From: Crossaster papposus
Taxonomy: Eukaryota; Echinodermata; Asteroidea; Velatida; Solasteridae
DNA: 64,000 nucleotides
NCBI GenBank assembly: GCA_037893245.1
Contig: JBAIAA010000651.1
Span: forward strand, 186,001-250,000
Direction of reading: 5' to 3'
Below the pieces are notes generated by a model. That model did no database searches. It saw nothing but the letters and a program-made list of their open reading frames with translations, and was not told the origin of the DNA. This document shows, piece after piece, positions 49,047-60,454 of this stretch; within the stretch, counting starts at the first letter, position 1, and each line of letters opens with the position of its first letter. The translations under genes were made by a program, and so were the position numbers.

Positions 49047-49760
49047 TTCTCTGTTCACTTTAACAATTTCACAATGTAAAGGAAGCACAGGCATGCAAAG
49101 CATTGTGGGTAGCTTGCTGCCTTAATTAATGAATGTACATTAAGTGCGTACAGATCAGTCACATAAAAAAAAAGCATTCATTGTCATTGTTTATTACTTG
49201 TGACTACTAGCTTTATGAAAGGACCTTGGATTCAAATGAATATGAACGACCCATGGCAAAGCTGTTTCCAGTACATTATTTGTGCAAAGACGAAAAGAAA
49301 ATCAGCAGGGCACATCTTTAACGTTTGTCAAATCAGTTTGTCAAACCACACCGCTCGTCCCAGCTGAATACAGATCATACAAAAGTTCAAACCTAGGAGG
49401 CAAGTTTCAGACACCAGAGCTGTTTTTTGCCCAATTCAAGACAAGGCCGAAGGGAATGGGGAATATGTGATTTCTTTGCTTTTCTTCTTGTGATTACTTT
49501 CTGGAGTTCAAACGCCTCCATTGGCCACCAAGGAGGAACAATAAACAGACTGGTTTCTCTAATAGCCTCCACTCATTAATGTGACAAAAGATTGACAAGG
49601 CTGGCAGTAGATTTGTCCTAGTCTACATCTGTGGAGAAAATACACAGTCCTCTGTGGCAAGCAAGTGTCTAGATGTATTAAATAACACCATAGGTGCATG
49701 TGTAAATTTTGGCTGTTTTTAGCCAAATCATTTGGATAGGGTTTTGGATAGATTGTTCAT

Positions 49761-50012
49761 TAGTCTGAGTAACTAGGACCCTACTTATCGCTTTTTTAAC
49801 ATCTGGACATGATCTGGCGATAGTAGGGTTCTAGGGAGTTCCTCAAGTACTTTTGAGGGTGAAATCTGATGTTTCTTTGGGCAAACATTTGGGCAAAGTG
49901 GCATTTTGATTTAAATGTATAAAAACCCAATGGAACTCCCTAGGACCTACTATCGCCAGATCATGTGCAGATGTTAAAAAAGCGATAAGTAGGGTCCTAG
50001 TTACTTGGACTA
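49761..50012. mobile_element. Mutator-like foldback MITE with 9-bp target duplication
   Basis: Arms of about 80 bases (49761-49843 and 49931-50012) are inverses with a few mismatches: TAGTCTGAGTAACTAGGACC at left, AGGGTCCTAGTTACTTGGAC then TA at right. ATTGTTCAT flanks both sides (49752-49760 and 50013-50021). Long arms with a 9-bp duplication fit Mutator-like elements. The short centre has no coding capacity. Confidence 0.88.
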
Positions 50013-50204
50013 ATTGTTCATATACGGTACATTTGGTTTTCATTTTTAGATTTAAGATTTTCATGTGAAATTGTGTACCTTATTCATTGTGTATGAGCTA
50101 CAAAAGTATCGTCAGGTTATTTTTACAGAAATCATGTAAAATGATTACATTTTAGCCCAAAAATCTAATATATGTCAATGATTCGCCAAATGTGTGAAAC
50201 TCAT

Positions 50205-50300
50205 AAAACCACTTTGCGCCAGGATTATTGTGGAAAAGACTGAGTCCAAGATGTGGGATTCTGTTTCAAGAAACTCGATCCGAGGCGGGTTCAGGCTATC
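50205..50300. mobile_element. Family-C MITE fragment
   Basis: ACCACTTTGCGCCAGGATTA and AAACTCGATCCGAGGCGGGT, then TCAGGCTATCAG match one end and the centre of the family. Confidence 0.6.
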
Positions 50301-50743
50301 AGTCTCCCTCAAATGTTTGTATCAATTGTCCTTAGTTTGAAAACAACTTTGAACAAATTTCTGGGAAAAGTCAACTTCAGGAAGCTCGGCACAAAGGGAT
50401 CTTAATGTCAAATTCGATATCGAGGTTTTTGTTTGAATTCTTAGAACATTACTGAATTTTTTTTTTTTTCAAAAGCAGTTTACAGCCTCTCACTATGTGA
50501 TTCTAATCCTCTTCAGAGAACGAAGATTGGTACATGTAAGACTACCTGCTCAAGTTCAGTTGATTTTCTCTTGTAAACAGAAGGAAAAAAAAGGTTCTGG
50601 AATGTTTGTATTTGGGCTTTCACAGGGTGTTGGTTTTCTTGTAATTTGGCAATGGTTGAGTTGGCCTGGCACCACTAGGTTAACCCTCTGACCTGCGACA
50701 AATCCTTTTAGCCTAGAAGCATTGTCCGTGGTGCCAGTGTGGC

Positions 50744-51290
50744 ATTAAAGGTATACACCATTCCCAAAACATCAACAAAACAAAACTATGAATTATTATG
50801 AAATACCTTACATGTTAACTGTAATTAAATAACAGTCTCAAGCATCCTGCGAAATCAAGGCCATCTCTGCAGAGTGCTGTGGTTTTCAAGAAAAGTGGAA
50901 TTTTGTATCAATTTCCAACGATTGCCGGCTGACAATTGTTGGAAAAACTTGACTATTTTCAAACATTGGCCGCAATTTATTAAATTTAGTTAGTCCAAAT
51001 GTTATTTATAATACTGTTATTTTATAATACATCCACGAATGAGTGCCTGGTTTTCTAACCTGATAATCCCCTATTGCCTGTAATTGTATCTGTTTCGTCT
51101 GAAAGAAGTCGAGGAACCAGACGACAAGAACAGCATATTTTTTTTCTTGGGTTTTTCAACTTCCAGCATCTACGAACACAAAAGTTTAAACAGGTTAGCG
51201 TCATATTATTTACTATAAAATATGAATCCCAAAAACCAATTAATTTTCAAAATTTACAGCAAAAGAAAATGGTATATACTTCTTTAAGAG
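50744..51290 (+). mobile_element. MITE-2, longest forward copy
   Basis: From TTAAAGGTATACACCATTCC to GAAAATGGTATATACTTCTT. Landmarks: ATTATTATGAAATACCTTAC, AAGCATCCTGCGAAATCA, TTCAAGAAAAGTGGAATTTT, TCGTCTGAAAGAAGTCGAGG, AACAGGTTAGCGTCATATTA and TTACTATAAAATATGAATCC. Confidence 0.75.
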
Positions 51291-51639
51291 AGTAGATTTT
51301 GTGTTAGGGGGGGGGGGGGAGAAGGGGTCGGGTGGCACCCTAGATCCTCTAGGCCTGGCTTGTGTGTTCCTTGGACTATTATCAACAATTCTTGGTCAGG
51401 TTTTTGTACCACTGGGCATTCTCTGTCAACAGTAGTGATTCGTTTTATGTTGACAGGACTTCTTAATAGAAACCAGGGTCTTGTTGGTTGAACCTGTAAA
51501 CAGATATTTTGGGATTTTGACAGAAATGTTGGGACAGTTCTCGGACCATTTTCTTTTAATAGCTAGGTAGCAGACAAGTCCAAGCTAGGTAAAAATTCAA
51601 CTGATGAATTATATAATCTAAATCGTGCTACCTTTTGGT

Positions 51640-52190
51640 AACCTCGTAAGGCCCAGTCACACCGGGCCTGCGACTAGGTTAGGAGCTACATGTAGCTGCA
51701 ACCAAAATTGTTTTTGAATCGCAGGCAATTCGTAGAAAGAGTGAGTGACTGGTCGCAAAGGTTATGGGTGATCACCAGAGCAAAATCGGTCGCAGCAAGG
51801 TCGATGGGCATGTTCAAAACTTCTGACCTGCGATTCCAAATTGTAAAGAGGTTGCAGACATATGCAGGTCCAACATGGTCGCACCACCAGTCGTGGATGA
51901 TCAGGGGTCACGTAGTCGCATGGTGGGTTGTGCAACTGTTCGTTCAACCTGAGGATTGGTGGAGCCACCTGACGATTGGTGGTGCCACCTGTCTTATGAC
52001 CTCATAATCGATCGTACAAGCGGTCGCTGATCGCCACCACTAGTCGTACTATTACCTACAATTGATTTCGCCATCGATCTTCTCCAATCGCTAGTGATCG
52101 CACGACCACGCGTACCACCAATCATACGATTGCGACGGCTAATGGAGATAGTAGCAAACATTCACGATTGATCGTACCTCATAGACGAGT
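51640..52190 (+). repeat. GGTCGCA dispersed element without amplified array
   Basis: It is homologous to the 33.7-34.5 kb element: TGATCACCAGAGCAAAATCG, GGTCGCAGCAAGGTCGATGG, CCTGCGATTCCAAATTGTAA, then one GGTTGCAGACATATGCAGG-like unit in place of the 29-unit array, then AACATGGTCGCACCACCAGT. Near the right end CATAGACGAG, T, CTCGTCTATG (52180-52200) is a perfect palindrome. Confidence 0.75.
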
Positions 52191-52789
52191 CTCGTCTATG
52201 GCTCGATCTTTTGTGCGTGAAGCGCTTCGGGGTGACAATGATTTCAGGACAGTTCAACTTCCTATCTCAAGTAACTGTCGTCTAAATATAACTAAATCTT
52301 TCAAAATATATATTATAATTATTTAAAGTATGGGATGTCTTGAATTAGATTCAGACCCTCGGTTGATGCATTCCTAATTGCTTATTCATCCTCGACATGT
52401 GGCTTGCGTTTCAGCGTAGAAGCGTAAAGTTGTATTTCAGCCTTTATGGGTTCGGTCAAGGATTAGTAACTGACTAATTGTCTGTGAAGCTATGACGGTG
52501 TCAGTCGGTGTTCCAAAAATGCGGACCTGTCCTGATTCAACTGACCAGAATGGTTTTGGCAATCTGAGCAGATGATGAATAGTGGGCATTTCGATTTATA
52601 TGCGGCTGATGAAAAACAAATCCTGAGAGTTGATGTCTGGATGAGTATCGAAGAGGCACGAGAAATATGGAAAGGAAGTCACAGAGTTCGAAGAACAAGG
52701 ATGGGGTAGTGCTAATAAAGAAAGTTTTGTCAAAGTTTTTAGTCTGACCAGACAGAAGATTCCTTGTTTACAGTATTCACCAGGGCTCT

Positions 52790-53070
52790 AATTTGTAGCG
52801 GTGAAACTTACGTTCAGATCCTGCAAAAAGTGATTTATAAATGTGTCGTCAATAGAGAAAGTGCATACATATACCAGTATTATGTTTCTATTGTTTTCTA
52901 GTGTCGCAAAATTTATGAAAAGCCGACCATCGTTGAAAATTGATGCAGAAAAAAAGTAGTTTTTTTCTTGAAAATGACAGCACGCCAGGTGCCATGATTT
53001 CACAGGATGCTTGAGAATGTTACTTTTGTTTTTGATGTCAGCAAATTTTGTCTATTGCCTTTTAACTGTT
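52790..53070 (-). mobile_element. MITE-2 reverse partial copy
   Basis: TTTTTTCTTGAAAATGACAG, CAGGTGCCATGATTTCACAG and GATGCTTGAGAATGTTACTT match the inverse of MITE-2. Termini are not clear. Confidence 0.5.
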
Positions 53071-54222
53071 ATTGTGCCAAACTGTACCACAACTTCCCTC
53101 CAAAAAGGTGACTCATTTTGTTGAGTTTTGTCACATTTAGAGGAGGTCGTTGTCTTCATAACTATCAGTTGATGGGCTGTCATGGAGACAGTGGTCACCC
53201 CTTAGTGACTCACCCACTGAAGGCTGCAACTCATCCATGATGTTAAGGCTGTGTGTCTTTCTCTGAACCCCTTAAAATCTGCGACAAGGTTTTAGAAGGA
53301 TTTAAGGTTTATCTACTTAGGGCAGGATTATCTTTTCTGTGAAGCTTAATGCCTTTGGGGGGAAAACCAAGGAACATGCAGTTGGGTTAAGTCTAAAAAA
53401 TGCCTGGGGAGTTAGAGTTTAGGTTCTTTGTTTAAGCAAGGGCGTAAAGTTGAAGGCAACATTTTGAATTCTTGGTGTGATTAATGCACTATATATAGCC
53501 AACATGTTATTAACACTTCAGAATCTTTGTGATTGTCATTGCTGTTATACTGTCAAGATCAGGCATGTTATTTCCTTTTTTCTTGGAAATGACCCAACAT
53601 TCTCAAAGTATCTGAGAGGATCAGAATCCAAAAGTTGGGTTCACAATTGTTCCTGGAAGCTAGAAAAATTTGTATTTTAGCCAATGTTTTTTTACCTACA
53701 CAAATACTAAGGCATGTTCACAGTAAGTATGGAACATTGGTTGTCCTTCCTTGTTCCTTGGCTGTTATGATTACACATGATACTGCCCTCTATCGTGTGT
53801 GCACAGAGGCATTAGACATTGGGGAGGTTGAAAAGGAAGGGCCACAGCCACTAATAACTACAAACATGGATTACCCATACAAAGAGAAACCTTACTCCTG
53901 TTATGACACGGTTTGTATTTTAAAACCTACACGTACATAATATGACTAAATACCCAATTATATCCAGCCAGACGGGGTTCTATGTGGTCCAACAGAATTA
54001 AATCAAAACTGTGGAAATTTAAACCGGGTTAGGTTCAACCACACCAGCGACTTTTCTTTTTAGTGGACCGCCAAATTCCAGTGGATCCTTTTACAGTGGA
54101 GAAAATTCCTGAATATTACAGTCCGCATTTTATACCGGAAACGGGGTGAATAGGAGGTGAAGAGGGAAGGACTCTTTTTGTGTTGGACAGTAATAATGGG
54201 ACAAGGACATTGGCTCTTTTGT

Positions 54223-54720
54223 GTATGTGAGGAGCGATTGATATTAGTTCGCCCCCTCCTACATTAATGCACTTTAGTCTAGCTGTCATGAAGCATACGG
54301 ATCCCTTCTGGGTACTAAAAGCCCTCATCTTGGGTCCCCAGGAAGTGGTCCACATCAATGACGTCATCATCTGAGATCCCTCAACTTCAGGAAGAGGTAG
54401 TAGTCAGAGGGTGCTGAATCAGGAGAATGTGGCGGGTATTCGACCAGTTTGAAACCACATTTCTGGATGGCAGCCATGGCCACTGTGGACGTGTGGACCG
54501 GAAGCATTGTCCTGGTGGAAGAGCGCCCCTCTTGTCGGCTTTCCAGCTTCCCGTAGCTGTTTCAGGAGATCCGCGTAGTAGGCCCGGTGATAGTGTGACC
54601 CTTTTTTAAACTCTGTGTCATCATCATTCAACAAGATGAACTGCACACAAATTCAGTAAAAACTGAATAGTTTATCTCCTTCTACCATGGCCACGAACTT
54701 AACAATCACCCCGCTTAAGT
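54223..54720 (-). pseudogene. Mariner-type transposase remnant, frameshifted
   Basis: The minus-strand translation has YYADLLKQLREAGKPTRG followed by ALFHQDNASGPHVHSG, the mariner block around the second catalytic Asp (FHQDNAxxH). The frame then shifts; the HSPDSAPSDYY-like part is still readable in another frame near 54380-54420. The 3' portion shares GAAGCATACGGATCCCTTCT with the 26.7 kb copy. GCACTTTAGTCTAGC and CTAATATCAATCGCTCC-type sequence may be the 3' end. Nonfunctional. Confidence 0.8.
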
Positions 54721-55082
54721 CACAAACACAGAGAAAGAACTACAGTCGTAAATACTTCACGACAAATTCGGCCAAACGTTCAGGTCCACTGGCAAACAAT
54801 AGGTTCATTTAGTTAGTCATCCAGAAACAAGTATTAAAAGGGAAGATAAAAAGAGGGTGAGATTTCCAAACAGAATTGTCCGGTGCCCCAGCATGGTCTA
54901 ATTGTGAGTGTGTTGATGATTCGCCATCTAGTATTGACAGATTCTAGAGCATTGACGAAGCTAATTTTAAATGGGTTATTGTACATGTCGGAGGACATAT
55001 GACCAATAATTCATAACTTCAGTGTTTACTAGGACATGACTAGGGGGGAGGGGGTTGGAGGCAGTCTGTTTTTGTTGTTGTT

Positions 55083-55150
55083 AGTCTTGGAGAAGGGAAG
55101 AAATATGTTTTTAATTTTAATTTTGTTAGTCTTGGAGAAGGGGAGAAATG
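55083..55150. repeat. Short tandem duplication (GTCTTGGAGAAGGG)
   Basis: Two copies of TTAGTCTTGGAGAAGGG(A/G) and AGAAAT spaced about 46 bases apart, with TTTTAATT filler. Confidence 0.6.
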
Positions 55151-56246
55151 GTAGTAAAACCATAGTGTCAATGTCAAAATTGTCCTCTTGACAAAAAAGC
55201 AACAGAGTTTTCACTCCGCACCCAAGTAAAAGAACAAACAACTAAATTGTTTTTTCCTACGCGGTAACTGAATCGGTGTTTTTGTTTAGTTTGCGTTATT
55301 CACAAAGGAATTATTCACCCTTCCCTGTTGACAAGAAGGAGCCACATCGGATTTTGCCTCGGAGGGACTCCATAAAGTGCTTAATTGGCACTTCATGTGT
55401 GAAACTTGAGTCTGTTCCGTGCCAATGTAGACCAACGTTTAGTCCCAGTTTCCTTGACACGGAACGCCTTGGAAGGTTTCTGCACACCCTCAGCTACTTT
55501 CTACTTTTAGCTAACAGTTGCTGTTGCGAAATTGGTGTAAATTCTTTCTGCAGCTGCCGGTAGAGACATTTACTATTGTACTCTTGGTAATTCATTTTGT
55601 TTATCACTTCCTTTGTGGTCAACAATGTCACGAAGGTATGTCGGGTTTTTTTTGGTCAGTTTCCGTTGCTGAATGTTTTTTCTGTGTCTGTTCCGTCGGA
55701 ATGATTCTACCCAAAACTTCCTGCTTCAAGAGAGTCAAGCGTTAATGTCGGCAAACTTACTTCCGCAAAGTCAGAACAATTTGGAGGAATTAATCAATGG
55801 CTCGATGTTTCTAAGACCTGGTTAAAGATGTACTGTCTGTGGACTGAAAAGATCTATTGTTCGCCTATTGTGCTTCTGTCCTCGAAGGTTATGTAGTACA
55901 TGAACATTCGTACCCATTGTTTTTTCCCTTCGTGATGTTGCTGTGCGGAAGTCAACGAAAGCCTCCCGACGTCCGACCATGTCTTCAAAACACCGTTGGC
56001 TTTGATTAAAATGTACATCAATTTCCTTACAAGTTTGGCTACTTTCCCAATGTCACGATCGAGAGACACGTTAGGATGTGCGTAATTATCAGGACTACTG
56101 ACAGCGCACATCTGATGCCGCATGTCAAACCTTGACGGTCTGCCTGGGTCCAACCATAGAGAAAGGACCTAGGGTAGCTCTCTGGTCCAACACAGATTTT
56201 GGATAGTGTGAAAAACCCAAGTGAACAAAGTTACTAATTTAAGCTA

Positions 56247-56697
56247 GTGCTGGGCGAGTAGTCGATTTTGATACTCAAGTACTCGCAAGGAAATTACTTG
56301 CGAGTATTCGCAAGTAGTTATGGATTTCTCGTAAGAGCAGAAAGACTACATGATACACGTTAGTACATGTACAACCAAAAGTGATAACCTATTATTAAAG
56401 CAGTGAGATAACCTTTCTATGCAATGTTTTTGTCATTTACTTGAAATTTATTTGTTGGGAATGAAATCCTGGGCAGAGTGAGGTGAATCAAATGATTCCT
56501 TGATTGCTAGCTTCATCGATAACATCAGGACAAAAAAAAATCAACTTTAGTGCAGAAACCGCAAATAGTCAACACTAAATCAACACTGTAAAAACGAATT
56601 GCTCCTCGCAAGTACCTGCTCTACTCACGCGCCCGCCCGCCCGAACAAGTACTCTAGCATAAACCACTCACAAGTACTCCCGTTACACGCCCAGCAG
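56247..56697. mobile_element. hAT-like MITE (TAGTGCTGGGCG ends)
   Basis: The left end TAGTGCTGGGCGAGTAGTCG and right end ACACGCCCAGCAGTA are inverses over about 12 bases with one mismatch. Subterminal AAGTACTCGCAAG and CTCGCAAGTACC-like motifs recur in both orientations, as in hAT elements. About 450 bp with no transposase. The 8-bp target duplication is not clear. Confidence 0.7.
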
Positions 56698-57119
56698 TAA
56701 TTAACAAGCTGTTGTCAGGCTCCATGCCTCTTTCAAATGACAGATATTTTATGGGCAATTCTACCATCAGTGCCTCGTGGTATTTTCAGAAATCCTTTTT
56801 GAGTGTGCAGACTAGCTGTTAGGTATGTCATCTCCCAAGGTTTATTTGCCTTCTATGTCCACAATAAAAGTCGGAGATCATGACAAGTGTTGACTTTAAT
56901 GATCGCTTTGCTTGGCAGCACCTGTTGGTGATAGGAGAAGGGAAGAAGTGGAATAATCTCCCGTTCATGTCAGGAAGCTAATGTTACAGAAAAATCTATG
57001 AAATTAAATGGCGGTACAGGAATTGTGTAAGAACTTTTTGAGTGAAGGGTTCGAATCGGAATGGAAAAAAATAGTGGTTATGGTGTTTAATGCTCTAGTG
57101 TATTATACAACATGAGGTT

Positions 57120-57410
57120 GTGGTGCGATTCTTGCATAGCTCTTTTTACACAACAGCCTCTTAACCCTGGGTGAACTCGCTGCCGCCCCGAGTTAAGTTT
57201 TGGAATCTTTAACTCTGCATTCAACCCCGTGGCGTTTCACACTTGCTTCGTGCAAACTTAGCTTATTTTGATCAGTTACTAGTATTTTTGTTTAAATTCA
57301 GGGCGAGAGTTTGAACCCTCGTCTAAAAGTAGGTCCAATTAAACCCGGGTTGAAATCAATCTCGGGGTTTACGCAGGGTTAAACATTTTCTAGTGTGAAA
57401 CACAACATGT
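57120..57410. mobile_element. Dispersed element, CTCGCTGCCGCC family, copy 1
   Basis: AACCCTGGGTGAACTCGCTG then CCGCC, CTCTGCATTCAACCCCGTG and CACACTTGCTTCGTGCAAAC recur at 60455-60625. Mirror-like GGGTTAAAC/GTTTAACCC-type blocks near the ends suggest a MITE. Confidence 0.6.
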
Positions 57411-58261
57411 TGTCAACCCTTCTGTCAGCCCTGAGAAAAGAAAACCGGCTGTAGTCGCAGGGACTGTGTAAGAACTTTCTGAGTAAAGGTTCCAAATGAA
57501 AGAATAAAAAAGTGAAAGTTCTATAGTGCTGTAATGTTGTTGTACGGTACTACACAACAGAGGGAAAATGTCCCAAGTAAGTTTCCTAGAGTGGCTACGT
57601 TTATACGCAGTCGGGGTAACAATTTGATTGAAGACGATCACAGTGCAAAATGTACAAATCGTACCGGAAAATATGCCTCCTATCGTGAAAGTTAATAATT
57701 TTTGTTTTATTAGAAGTTCTTGGCCAGTAGAATAAACCGCAAACATTTCCCATCCAAGCCCAACAGGTAATTCTCTATGGGTGGTACACATCCTGCAAAA
57801 CCCCAAACCATTGAAGAAATCACACAAAAAAAGAAGTTTAATCCACCACAAAGTGTGGCCCACGCACTGTTGTCCAGCCTACTCCAGCCCACTCCGATCC
57901 AGGGCTTATCCACCAGACTATTAAGAGACGGAATAATAGGGGAAAAGGAAGTGCCAATTGTTGCATGAAGAAGTCATTTGTGTTGAAAGAGGGTTCATGC
58001 TAATAATTATTCGTGGTATTTGACTGGGTGTTAAGCTTGCGGTTTGCACACCCTTTCAGAGCTACCTAGTGTGAAAATGGGAGCGCTTATAAATCTGGGT
58101 ACGGTCCATAACAATTGCAGAAATGTAATCGCTTCCTGATTCTATTCAACGTTTTTTCACAAAGGCTGAACATTTCTGATCAGTTTATTGATAACAAAAG
58201 TCACTTTTTTCCTTTCTTTGTTATCGTTTGATTTGATCTGGGTGTGCTAATACGAAATGTA

Positions 58262-58697
58262 AACACCCCACTGTTTTTATAGGATATTTATACAACATTC
58301 GCTTTCGCTCTAATTTTCAGAAATGCTGGATTTAGGGGCTAGTATTTTATAGCAAATATTGTTACACTTTTATGTTCATAGATGCTGGGAAAAAATAGAA
58401 AAATTACTTTTTTGTAGTCTGGTTCCCTGACCCTACTAGTACTACTAATTTATAAAGGTTGGGATATTGTAAGGTTGGGGAACCAGACTAGCTCGCTCGC
58501 ACCCATTGTCAGATGTGTAACCAATTTCTCACAAAATGTGGATTTTTGTTCAACCATTGATTGAAAATGATACAAAAATTTCGCTTTTCTTGAAAATTAC
58601 GGCAAACCAGGTCCCATGATTTCACAGGAAGCTTAAAACCACTATTCACTTGCAGTCAAGTAAGGTATTTCATAATAATTTAATGTTGTTATGTTTG
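58262..58697 (-). mobile_element. MITE-2 reverse copy just upstream of exon 5
   Basis: TTTTATAGCAAATATTGTTA, CATAGATGCTGGGAAAAAAT, ATTTCGCTTTTCTTGAAAAT, ATGATTTCACAGGAAGCTTA and CAAGTAAGGTATTTCATAAT give the inverse MITE-2 order. Its right edge is about 80 bases from the exon 5 acceptor. Confidence 0.65.
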
Positions 58698-58777
58698 AAA
58701 ATGTACGTTGTACAACTTGTGTGTACGTTATTATAAATATTTTTTTTACCCCTCTGTTTTTGTTTATTTCTTCACAG

Positions 58778-58900
58778 ATGTGAATGAGTGTTTGTATAAC
58801 AATGGAGGGTGTCAGGGCGATTGCTGCAACAGCATGGGTAGCTACTACTGCAAGTGCCAGTCCGGCTATGAACTCTCACCCGATGGCATGACGTGCAGAG
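58778..58900 (+). CDS. Exon 5: calcium-binding EGF domain with an extra cysteine
   Basis: The acceptor TTTATTTCTTCACAG precedes it and the donor GTAATA follows; phase 1 on both sides, 123 nt. The G left by exon 4 plus AT gives Asp216. The translation begins [20 protein letters not shown], a calcium-binding EGF start, and continues [20 protein letters not shown]. The Cys-x-Asn-x4-Tyr-x-Cys pattern fits the Asn/Asp hydroxylation consensus. Seven cysteines are present rather than six: Cys231-Cys232 (codons at 58822-58827) are adjacent, where the second position is usually Val, Ile or Leu. Calcium-binding EGFs stiffen extracellular rods and mediate protein contacts. Confidence 0.95.
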
Positions 58901-59221
58901 GTAATAGAGATAATTGGTCACTCCCAAATCACCCCAACCCGGAAAACGGCTAAAAGTAAAAGCAGAGATCTTTTTTTTTTGGTCTAAACTCTTTAGATGA
59001 CACAAATGTATGCACATTTAGAATACAAAATTTGGCCAAAAGGAATTCAGCACTGGGTATAGTGTCCGCCCCATAACACCCCAAATCAATATTCTTTTTC
59101 GCTTGGATTCCCCGTAATGTCTATTTTGATAGTTGTTTATTTCAAGAAATCACTCAGACATGTCAATGTATTCTGTTTTGGTTATGACCTTGTGCTTTTG
59201 AATTCTGTACCCTGTGGAGAC

Positions 59222-59468
59222 CTGGGGCCAATTTCATAGAGCTGCTAAGCACACAAATTTGCTTAGCATGACAATTTGTCCTTGGCAAAAACAAGATTAC
59301 TGACCAAATTTTCACCTGATCTTTACTGTTCTGGATTGATAATCAGCTGTTTTTTTGCTTAGCATGAAAAACACGTATAATTTTGGCTGGTAACCTGTTT
59401 TTAATGAGCAAGACTTTTTTGCGTTAAGCAAATTGTTTTGCTTAGCAGCTCTATGAAATTGGCCCCTG
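59222..59468. mobile_element. GGGGCCAATTTCAT MITE, well preserved copy in intron 5
   Basis: CTGGGGCCAATTTCATAGAG then CTGCTAAGCAC at the left and GCTTAGCAGCTCTATGAAAT then TGGCCCC at the right form long inverted ends of about 29 bases with few mismatches. Confidence 0.88.
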
Positions 59469-59859
59469 AACACAATAAAGACAATGGGAGTCAATAGGTC
59501 TCCACAAGAAATTTTATGAAATGGATTTTTTGATTTTACTCAAATTACTCAAAAACTAGGGTTAAGAATGTAGGTTAAGGGTTGGTGTTTGGGTTAGGGT
59601 ATAATATAGAGTATATCGGGTCGAAATTTCAACCCAGGAAATTAATTGTGGTTGAAATAGAAGCATTTTGAAAAAAACGTGCTCGACTTTCTAACCATTT
59701 TGTACACGAGAACAAAGAGATGTCTCCACAGTGATACAAAAATGCGAATGTGTGTTAATCAGTTTGTATCTGCATTCAAATAGTGGACATAGAACAATAG
59801 AGGACAATAAGGTCCACGATTGACAGAAAGACCAAGATTGGAAATCGTGTACAAAATGG

Positions 59860-60025
59860 AAGGCGTTTACACACATGTATGCGTGTGTGTGTGAAATGTC
59901 ATTTCTGATGCGTGTACACGTAAATATTTGTTTTTCTTTTCGAATATATTCAAAATGACAACAAAATATTAAAATATTCGGTTGATGATCATACATTTTT
60001 TTTCTTTTTCAAAATAGTCAGACAA
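59860..60025 (+). repeat. Dispersed repeat with AATATTCGGTTGATG block, partner at 63.75-63.86 kb
   Basis: GTACACGTAAATATTTGTTT, CGAATATATTCAAA and TATTCGGTTGATGATCATAC recur downstream of exon 10 in the same order and orientation. Confidence 0.65.
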
Positions 60026-60220
60026 GCGTCTGAAAAGGTGAAGAGAATTATAAGCCTCAATGAATCCACAATGTGCAGAATTTTTTTTCTCCGCTTTCGT
60101 GAGTGACCATAGAAATAGTCTGTGAAACCCAGCAGGTTTTCTAAGGCGTGTTAAGGAATGGCGAGACAGGAAATGTTGGCAAGGCATATCGTCTGTGCCA
60201 TGACTCTACAAAAAAAGAGG

Positions 60221-60221
<1 letters not shown>

Positions 60222-60261
<40 letters not shown>
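60222..60261. repeat. Poly-G tract, 40 bases
   Basis: Forty uninterrupted G in intron 5, followed by AGAGGAGGAAGG. This is the longest homopolymer in the window. Confidence 0.95.
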
Positions 60262-60262
<1 letters not shown>

Positions 60263-60454
60263 GAGGAGGAAGGAAAGGGAATAGGTGATTACTTTATTTC
60301 TGTCCCAAAAGTAGTTCGGTCAACCATGTGGAAACAATTTTGTCGCATAACTAGGCAATTTTGAGGTATGGTATAATCAAAACCATGGAGTTTGATACAA
60401 GTTTTACTTGATCATAAAACTAGACAACTTTAAACTTATGTTTGCAGCCTAACA

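Larger units (their letters stand above)
34716..58777 (+). other. Intron 4, about 24 kb, repeat-rich
   Basis: It is bounded by a GTAAGT donor and a TTTCTTCACAG acceptor, phase 1. No further Cys-rich exon was recognised by eye. Unlisted parts hold AT-rich unique-looking DNA, the mixed poly-A/TA/poly-G patch at 34750-34830 and small runs (43507-43518 G, 51307-51319 G). A missed small EGF exon cannot be excluded. Confidence 0.55.

Noticed and set aside
57390..57863. 157-residue minus-strand ORF with hydrophobic stretches
   Set aside because: It overlaps a dispersed element at its C-terminal end, has no recognisable domain and lies inside intron 4 on the opposite strand; chance is likelier.
59575..59602. 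Interstitial telomere (GGGTTAGGG-like motifs)
   Set aside because: Only two or three imperfect, irregularly spaced motifs.
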